This document shows, in pieces, positions 41,346 to 46,512 of a stretch of 46,512 nt of DNA. The position numbers and the translations under genes are program-made. The stretch comes from Lachnospiraceae bacterium UBA935 (GTDB lineage: Bacteria > Bacillota > Clostridia > Lachnospirales > Lachnospiraceae). Within the stretch, counting starts at the first letter, position 1. Every line of letters begins with the position of its first letter. The DNA lies in assembly GCA_002293525.1 (NCBI GenBank), contig DBDJ01000038.1, forward strand, positions 1 through 46,512, in the 5' to 3' direction. Under the pieces are notes generated by a model. That model saw nothing but the letters and a program-made list of their open reading frames with translations, did no database searches and was not told where the DNA came from.

Positions 41346-42389
41346 ATGAAAGAAATAAGGATTTACTCCCTTCATCCAAAAGTATATGATGTAAAAAGCC
41401 TGCTGTCATGCTATCGGTTAGAGGCCATCGCGGATGGGTTTGCTTTTATCTGGGAAGAAGAAGACCCGGATTATTTAATCGTCGGTGAGCATATCTATAC
41501 CGATGCAAAGCTTAAGAAAAGATTTAACCAGCTATGGTCGGAACGCCGCGTCTTAATCTTTTACACCCAGGAGGCCATGAAGCCGGACCTGAATATATTT
41601 GACTACGGCGTAGCATTTGACACGGGTTTTCAATGTGACGGCAGAATTATCCGGCTGCCGCCGCCCAAAGACATGTACCATAACTTTTATCTGCCGGAGA
41701 GAGCCTGCCCACAGAACATGGCGGAGGCCAAAGCAATACTGGCTGGCAAGACGGGGTTCTGTAATTTCATGTATTCGCATCCTGCCGCCAAGCGGGACGA
41801 AATATTCCACGCCATCGGCACATATAAAAAGGTGGATTCGTTAGGCAAGCATTTACATAATACCCATCATCAGGCAACCGGGTTTGTGGGGCATTATAAG
41901 GAAACTACGCTGCTGCGCCTGCCGTATAAGTTTACGATTGCCGCGGAAAATGCCCAATATAACGGCTATACGAGTGAGAAGCTGATGACGGCCTTGCAGG
42001 CCAATACCGTCCCTGTTTATTGGGGCAATCCCTTGATTTTTCAGGACTATAATGAAAGCGCCTTCATCAATGCCAATGCTTTCGGAAGCCTCGGCGCTTT
42101 GGTGCAGAAAATAAGGCAGCTGGACGAATCGGACGAGCTGTGGTGCGAGATGGTCTGCCGGCCTTGGCAGACGAAAGAGCAGCTTTTATCGGAAGAAAAA
42201 AGAATAAATGATTACCGGGATTTTTTTATCAGGTTGTTCAGCATGGATGTCTCGGCCGCAAAACGTACGGAAAAAGGCCTTTATATCAGTTTTTACGGTA
42301 AGTGGTTTGAACATTCAAGGCCAAAACCGTTATATAAACGTGCCATCCGAAAAATAAAAACGATCGTCCACGAGAGGAAAAAAACGTGA
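41346..42389 (+). CDS. Family GT10 alpha-1,3/1,4-fucosyltransferase
   Basis: This 347-residue GT-B enzyme has the GT10 donor-binding motif clearly present at about residues 196-225: KFTIAAENAQYNGYTSEKLM followed by ALQANTVPVYWGNP, including the Glu201, Tyr208, Glu211 and Lys212 positions. FCNFMYSHPAAKRDEIF upstream matches the conserved NFVVSN-like region. It would transfer L-fucose from GDP-fucose to a GlcNAc or glucose in the repeat unit, as in Lewis-type structures. GGAG ten bases before the ATG supports this start over an upstream TTG. No GDP-fucose synthesis genes (gmd, fcl, fkp) occur in the window. It overlaps the flippase gene by four bases. Confidence 0.88.
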   Translation: MKEIRIYSLHPKVYDVKSLLSCYRLEAIADGFAFIWEEEDPDYLIVGEHIYTDAKLKKRFNQLWSERRVLIFYTQEAMKPDLNIFDYGVAFDTGFQCDGRIIRLPPPKDMYHNFYLPERACPQNMAEAKAILAGKTGFCNFMYSHPAAKRDEIFHAIGTYKKVDSLGKHLHNTHHQATGFVGHYKETTLLRLPYKFTIAAENAQYNGYTSEKLMTALQANTVPVYWGNPLIFQDYNESAFINANAFGSLGALVQKIRQLDESDELWCEMVCRPWQTKEQLLSEEKRINDYRDFFIRLFSMDVSAAKRTEKGLYISFYGKWFEHSRPKPLYKRAIRKIKTIVHERKKT

Positions 42390-43882
42390 AGCGACTGGCA
42401 AGAAATACGGCAGCTTCTTTAATCCAGCAGCTTACCGGCATAGCCTGCGGAATGATCCTGCCCCGGTTATATCTTGAATATTATGGTTCGGCAGTCAATG
42501 GCCTGGTATCTTCCATTGCCAATTTCTTAGGATTTATTTTATTTCTGGATCTGGGGATGACAGCAGTTATTTCCAGCGCTTTGTATAAGCCGCTGGCGGA
42601 CCGGGACCATCCGGCAATAAGCCGGATCATGCGGAGTGCGCGGAAGTTTTTTCGGGGGCTGGCGGCGGTGCTCGTCGTATACTGTATCGTGCTGCTTTTT
42701 ATTTATCCCCATGTCGTGGCTTCGGAGTTCGGTATATCTTTTATTGTCCTGTTAATCATAATATCAGCTATTAATTCGTTCTGCGAATATTACTTTGGTC
42801 TTGTTGACCGTATCCTGCTCAATGCCGACCAGCGGGCATACATACCGCTAATCATTGATACCGTTACTTCATTGCTTAACCTGGTGGGAAGCACGGTCTT
42901 AATCAGACTGGGCTATGGTATGCATGTGGTAATGCTGGCAACGGCTCTAATCTTTTTGCTGCGTCCGGCCTTGATGGGATATGTTATCCGTCGGGATTAT
43001 GCGATAGACTGGAAGGTCACCGTGACCGGTAACCCGATTCCCCAGAAATGGAACGGGGCGGCGCAGCATGTAGCCTATGTCGTGCTGCAAAATACCGACA
43101 TCGTCGTCTTATCGGTTTTTTCCACCTTGGAGAATGTATCGGTTTATGTGGCATACAATCTGGTACAGCGCGCCGTCAAACAGTTCGTCGGATTGATGAA
43201 TCTAGGACTCACACCGCTTATGGGCAATCTGCTGGCGCGTAAGGAAGATGAGAAAATGGCGGCTTTGTTTGACAAAGTCGAATGGCTCTATCACACCGTG
43301 ACGACTTTTGCCTTTACCGTCACGGGGATTCTGATTCTTCCTTTTATCCAAGTATATACCAAAGGAATCGTGGATGCCGACTACCATGCGCCGTTGTTTG
43401 CGATATTGCTGACCTTAGCCGGCGCGGCTTATTGTTACCGCATACCTTACCATGCCGTGACCTTGGCAGCTGGGCATTACCGGTCGACCCAGCTGTCCTG
43501 CGTCATCGAAGCGGCAGCCAATATCATTTTGTCGGTTGCCTTAGTTTTTCGGCTGGGGCTTGCAGGGGTAGCGATCGGAACCTTGGCGGCCGTCACTTAC
43601 AGAACCGTTTATCTGGTGTATTATCTGTCCCGCCACATCCTGAGGCGCCCCGTGAAGCATTTCCTGTTTCACATGATGGCCAACGGACTTGCGGCCATGC
43701 TGATGATGTTGGTTTCAGCCGGCATCAGGCTTGGCACGGTCAGCCTCTATTCCTGGCTGATAATGGCCGTTAAGGTGTCAGGTTTATGCATGCTGGTTAT
43801 TTTTCTAGTAAATATCATACTATATAATAAACAGGTCAAAGGTCTTGTGGCGGCAATTAAATCAACTGACAATCCTAAGTAG
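42386..43882 (+). CDS. Polysaccharide flippase (Wzx-like, MOP superfamily)
   Basis: This 498-residue protein has about fourteen membrane helices and the opening NTAASLIQQLTGIACGMILPRLYLEYYG, which is typical of polysaccharide exporters related to MATE transporters. It should flip the completed lipid-linked repeat unit to the outside for the Wzy polymerase. The GTG start overlaps the previous stop (GTGA), with GAGAGGAAA upstream. It is the last gene of the biosynthetic operon. A promoter for the next gene lies across its 3' end. Confidence 0.88.
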   Translation: MKRLARNTAASLIQQLTGIACGMILPRLYLEYYGSAVNGLVSSIANFLGFILFLDLGMTAVISSALYKPLADRDHPAISRIMRSARKFFRGLAAVLVVYCIVLLFIYPHVVASEFGISFIVLLIIISAINSFCEYYFGLVDRILLNADQRAYIPLIIDTVTSLLNLVGSTVLIRLGYGMHVVMLATALIFLLRPALMGYVIRRDYAIDWKVTVTGNPIPQKWNGAAQHVAYVVLQNTDIVVLSVFSTLENVSVYVAYNLVQRAVKQFVGLMNLGLTPLMGNLLARKEDEKMAALFDKVEWLYHTVTTFAFTVTGILILPFIQVYTKGIVDADYHAPLFAILLTLAGAAYCYRIPYHAVTLAAGHYRSTQLSCVIEAAANIILSVALVFRLGLAGVAIGTLAAVTYRTVYLVYYLSRHILRRPVKHFLFHMMANGLAAMLMMLVSAGIRLGTVSLYSWLIMAVKVSGLCMLVIFLVNIILYNKQVKGLVAAIKSTDNPK

Positions 43883-43894
43883 ATATGATATAAT
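43866..43894 (+). promoter_or_regulatory. Sigma-A promoter for the chemoreceptor gene
   Basis: CTGACA (43866-43871) and consensus TATAAT (43889-43894) are separated by exactly 17 bases and overlap the last codons of the flippase gene. They give the chemoreceptor its own transcription start. Confidence 0.6.
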
Positions 43895-43998
43895 ATCAAA
43901 AGCATATAATTTTCCGGCAAGATACCAACGGAAACATATGATTCATTGCAGGGTACGGAATAATACGGGAGAAATAATTTAAGGAGAGAGCCAGAGAA

Positions 43999-45519
43999 AT
44001 GGGAAAAGAAAAGATTCTACACAGCAATGAAAAGGAATACGACGAGCAGTTTTTTAAGGAAAGCGGCAATATGAAGGCCAGAAGCGCTTGGCTGACCTTG
44101 TGCATTGTCCTATCGGCGGCCTATGTAATAGAAATCGTCAAGGGCCTGCGGGGCATCGATTATTATATCATGTTTTTAATGATGTGCTGGGTTCCGTTTA
44201 TTATCGGGCTTATCGTATTAAAAGTCAAGGGAAAAGGAAGTGCTGTCTATAAATACGTGACCTTGGCCGGCTACAGCATCTTTTATATGTTCGTCATGCT
44301 GACGACGACATCGTCGCTGGCCTATGTCTACATCCTGCCGTTAGCCAGCGTTTTTATTCTGTATAAAAACCGCACATTTATCCTGCAGTGCGGTATCCTT
44401 AATATTCTGCTTTTGGGTGTCAGCATCGGCGTACGCATGGCAAACGGGCAGAACCAAGCAACCGACCTGACGGATTATGAGATCCAAGTGGCCAGTATCT
44501 TGTTATGCTACTTTGGTTACATCTTGTCGATCAACCATCTTTCCGCATCTGACGGGTCGATGCTGCGCTCGGTAAAAGGCAACCTGGATAAAGTCGTCAC
44601 CACCATCGAAGCCGTTACCACCGCCAGCGGCGCCATCGTGACCGGCATGGCGACAGTCAGGGAACTTGCCGATGAAAACATGGAAAGCGCCAATGACGTC
44701 GTGGTCGGCATGACCGCGCTGACCGATCAGAACGTGGCACTGCAGGACACGACCAGTTCCTCCATCCGCCTTACGGAAGAAATCAACAACCAGGTTCAGA
44801 GTGTCGCCGCGATGATCGGCCAGATGGTCGCCCTAGTGTCCGGTTCGGCGGCCAATGCCCAGGCCGGGGCTCAGGAGCTGGGAGAGGTAGTGGCTTCCGC
44901 CAATATCATGGCCGATCTGTCTGCCGAAGTAGACCACGTGCTGCAGGAGTTCAAAAATGAATTTGCCGTCATGAAAGAAGAGGCCCAGACCATCGATAAT
45001 ATTACCAGCCAGACCAACCTGCTGTCCCTCAATGCGTCCATCGAAGCAGCCCGGGCCGGTGAAGCCGGAAGAGGCTTTGCGGTGGTAGCCGACGAGATCC
45101 GCAACCTAAGCCTCGGGACCCAGAGCTCGTCCAACAGCATCTTCGAGGCCTTGCAGCATCTGGAACAGACATCCGACAAGATGACCGGCTCCATTACAGA
45201 GATCCTGAAAATCATCAACCTCACCCTGACCAAGGTCAAGGAAGTTGACCATAGCGTGCAGAAGATCACCGAGGATGCCGCCATGATGGGAGAGAACATC
45301 CAGAATATCAATACCGCCATCCAGGAAGTAGAAGCTTCCAACGCCAACATGGTAGTCAACATGCAGGAAGTATCCCAGGTCGTGGAGACGATGACCGACG
45401 GTGTCAGTCATTCCGATGAGACCACCAGGATGATGGTCGATAAGTATGCCGAAACCGCTCAGAACATCGCCGGTATTGAACAGGTAGTCGGCCGCTTGAT
45501 GGAGGAACTGAAGATATAA
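43999..45519 (+). CDS. Methyl-accepting chemotaxis-like protein with multi-helix membrane domain
   Basis: This 506-residue protein has about six membrane helices in residues 30-195 with only short loops. There is no large extracellular sensor and no obvious HAMP domain. A long helical signalling domain follows, containing the highly conserved hairpin tip SQTNLLSLNASIEAARAGEAGRGFAVVADEIRNLS (given in part around residue 340). It should talk to a CheA/CheW complex. Receptors of this shape sense signals within the membrane or from the cytoplasm. The ribosome site AAGGAGAGAG precedes the ATG. No other chemotaxis gene is in the window. Its place between a polysaccharide operon and a deacetylase is suggestive but may be chance. 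Confidence 0.88.
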   Translation: MGKEKILHSNEKEYDEQFFKESGNMKARSAWLTLCIVLSAAYVIEIVKGLRGIDYYIMFLMMCWVPFIIGLIVLKVKGKGSAVYKYVTLAGYSIFYMFVMLTTTSSLAYVYILPLASVFILYKNRTFILQCGILNILLLGVSIGVRMANGQNQATDLTDYEIQVASILLCYFGYILSINHLSASDGSMLRSVKGNLDKVVTTIEAVTTASGAIVTGMATVRELADENMESANDVVVGMTALTDQNVALQDTTSSSIRLTEEINNQVQSVAAMIGQMVALVSGSAANAQAGAQELGEVVASANIMADLSAEVDHVLQEFKNEFAVMKEEAQTIDNITSQTNLLSLNASIEAARAGEAGRGFAVVADEIRNLSLGTQSSSNSIFEALQHLEQTSDKMTGSITEILKIINLTLTKVKEVDHSVQKITEDAAMMGENIQNINTAIQEVEASNANMVVNMQEVSQVVETMTDGVSHSDETTRMMVDKYAETAQNIAGIEQVVGRLMEELKI

Positions 45520-45531
45520 ACTTGTTAATTA

Positions 45532-45570
45532 GCCCCCGCCCTGTAGCCGCAGGGCGGGGGCATTTGTTTG
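45532..45570 (+). terminator. Strong rho-independent terminator after the chemoreceptor gene
   Basis: A perfect twelve-pair stem, GCCCCCGCCCTG (45532-45543) with CAGGGCGGGGGC (45550-45561), has a six-base loop and a following ATTTGTTTG. It begins 12 bases after the stop codon. Confidence 0.88.
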
Positions 45571-45650
45571 GGTACCGTAATGGTATGATACCGGAACATG
45601 AAAGCATATAATATATCATATAAAAAAGAAAGAATATTACAGGATACCAT

Positions 45651-46385
45651 ATGAAGCAAAAATCAGGCTGGAAGAAGTATGCTCTGGGGTATTTATTTCT
45701 GCTATATATATTATTAGGATCCATATATTATATCAAGGAAGCCTCGGCTCCCGGCAGTAGCAATAACATCGCGGTAACCGGCAGGGGAGTAGAGCAGGAA
45801 GAGATACAAGCAACCGATAATTATAAAGAAATCAAGAAAGTGGCGATTACCTTTGATGACGGTCCCCATCCGGTCTATACGGAACTGATACTGGATGAAC
45901 TGAAAGATCGGGGAGTAAAGGCCAGTTTTTTTATTACTGGTCAAAATGCTGAGGAGTATCCGGATATTGTCAGACGGATCTATGAAGAAGGCCATATTAT
46001 CGGAAATCACACCTATACACATCTGCGTCTTACTGATCTGAATGAAGAAATCTATGTCGAAGAACTCCGGGAAACCAGTAAATTAATCAAGGAAATCACA
46101 GGCCAGGAAACAATATTTGTCCGCCCGCCTTATGGAGAATGGGATAAAAAGTTCGAAAAAGAACTGAAAATGTTTCCTGTGCTATGGACGGTTGATCCTT
46201 TGGACTGGTGTAGTACAGATGCATCATTTATTGTGGAACACGTAATCGGCAAAGTAAAGGATAACGATATTATTCTGCTCCATGATGAATATGAGTCTAC
46301 CAAGGTGGCGGTGCTGATCATCATAGATATTCTGCAGGACCGGGGGTTTGAGTTTGTAACTGTGGATGAGATCCTATTTAACTGA
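45651..46385 (+). CDS. Polysaccharide deacetylase (NodB/CE4 domain)
   Basis: This 244-residue membrane-anchored or secreted enzyme has an N-terminal hydrophobic helix at about 9-26, then a CE4 domain. The domain has TFDDGPHPVY (base Asp69, metal ligand Asp70), HTYTHLRL (metal ligands His120 and His124), RPPYGEW, and a late LLHDEY carrying the terminal His. It removes N-acetyl groups from peptidoglycan, chitin-like oligomers or exopolysaccharide outside the cell. The ATG has AGGA seven bases before it. It stands alone after a terminator. Its nearness to the polysaccharide genes makes modification of that polymer possible, but peptidoglycan is equally plausible. Confidence 0.92.
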   Translation: MKQKSGWKKYALGYLFLLYILLGSIYYIKEASAPGSSNNIAVTGRGVEQEEIQATDNYKEIKKVAITFDDGPHPVYTELILDELKDRGVKASFFITGQNAEEYPDIVRRIYEEGHIIGNHTYTHLRLTDLNEEIYVEELRETSKLIKEITGQETIFVRPPYGEWDKKFEKELKMFPVLWTVDPLDWCSTDASFIVEHVIGKVKDNDIILLHDEYESTKVAVLIIIDILQDRGFEFVTVDEILFN

Positions 46386-46432
46386 TGCAGTCCTATTTAG
46401 CTGCAATGGCAGATAATGGAGGATAAAGTAAG

Positions 46433-46512
46433 TTGGAATTAATTTCGCTGTCCGAGAAGCCGATGAATGGCGGCCTGAGGGATAGGCTGTAAAATAAATC
46501 GCCAGTAACTAT
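46433..46512 (+). pseudogene. Possible decayed GNAT acetyltransferase start (runs off the window)
   Basis: After a good ribosome site (GGAGG, 46418-46422), a TTG start reads LELISLSEKP, a familiar opening of GNAT acetyltransferases. The frame then stops at 46490-46492. Skipping two bases after SEKP restores EWRPEG, but this frame too meets stops (TAG and TAA) before IASNY. This suggests a broken gene, but only about 80 bases are visible. Confidence 0.3.

Noticed and set aside
46386..46512. Riboswitch (for example cyclic-di-GMP type) at the right edge
   Set aside because: No conserved aptamer core could be recognised and the segment fits a decayed coding start better.

Overview
The window looks like chromosome of a Gram-positive anaerobe of the class Clostridia (Bacillota), most likely a gut or plant-fibre degrading Lachnospiraceae-like bacterium. 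The reasons are strong AGGAGG-type ribosome binding sites, sigma-A type promoters, a YesM/YesN two-component system, CUT1 sugar ABC transporters without their own ATPase, intracellular GH3/GH43 enzymes, and a Gram-positive Wzz/BY-kinase/PHP-phosphatase capsule module. No rRNA or tRNA gene was seen. The species assignment is inference.

Layout. (1) 1-882: a TSUP permease behind a 15-bp perfect match to the PerR box. (2) 916-6880: YesN/YesM-type regulator and kinase, divergent from a lipoprotein plus two permeases of a carbohydrate ABC importer, closed by a terminator. (3) 7068-12021: a sugar-processing operon with a ROK kinase, a TIM-barrel isomerase/epimerase, a xylulokinase and a FucI-type aldose isomerase. 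(4) 12064-22625: an AraC regulator divergent from a hemicellulose operon: a hydrolase of unrecognised family, a GPH symporter, a GH3 and two GH43 enzymes, none with a signal peptide. Oligosaccharides are therefore probably imported and cut inside the cell. (5) 22701-23811: a decayed GH78 rhamnosidase fused to a mobile-element gene remnant, then a 55-residue orphan ORF. (6) 24408-29364: lon-clpB heat-shock operon behind an elaborate control region. (7) 29530-43882: surface-polysaccharide locus. It starts with an LCP ligase-like protein, a sortase-B-like protein that has lost all three catalytic residues, and an unknown secreted protein. It continues with a PHP phosphatase, Wzz, BY-kinase, glycosyltransferases, a polymerase, a TupA-like ATP-grasp protein, a GT10 fucosyltransferase and a flippase. 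(8) 43999-46385: a membrane chemoreceptor, a strong terminator, and a NodB polysaccharide deacetylase. A probable broken acetyltransferase begins at the right edge.

Together the left half feeds pentose-rich plant oligosaccharides into central metabolism, and the right half builds and attaches or exports a fucosylated surface polysaccharide. The most unusual observations are the apparent sortase pseudoenzyme and six independent short tandem-repeat arrays, all confined to the polysaccharide locus (31.4-40.4 kb). Three lie in frame inside proteins and three at gene junctions. One of the junction arrays repeats a complete ribosome-binding-site-plus-start-codon module.
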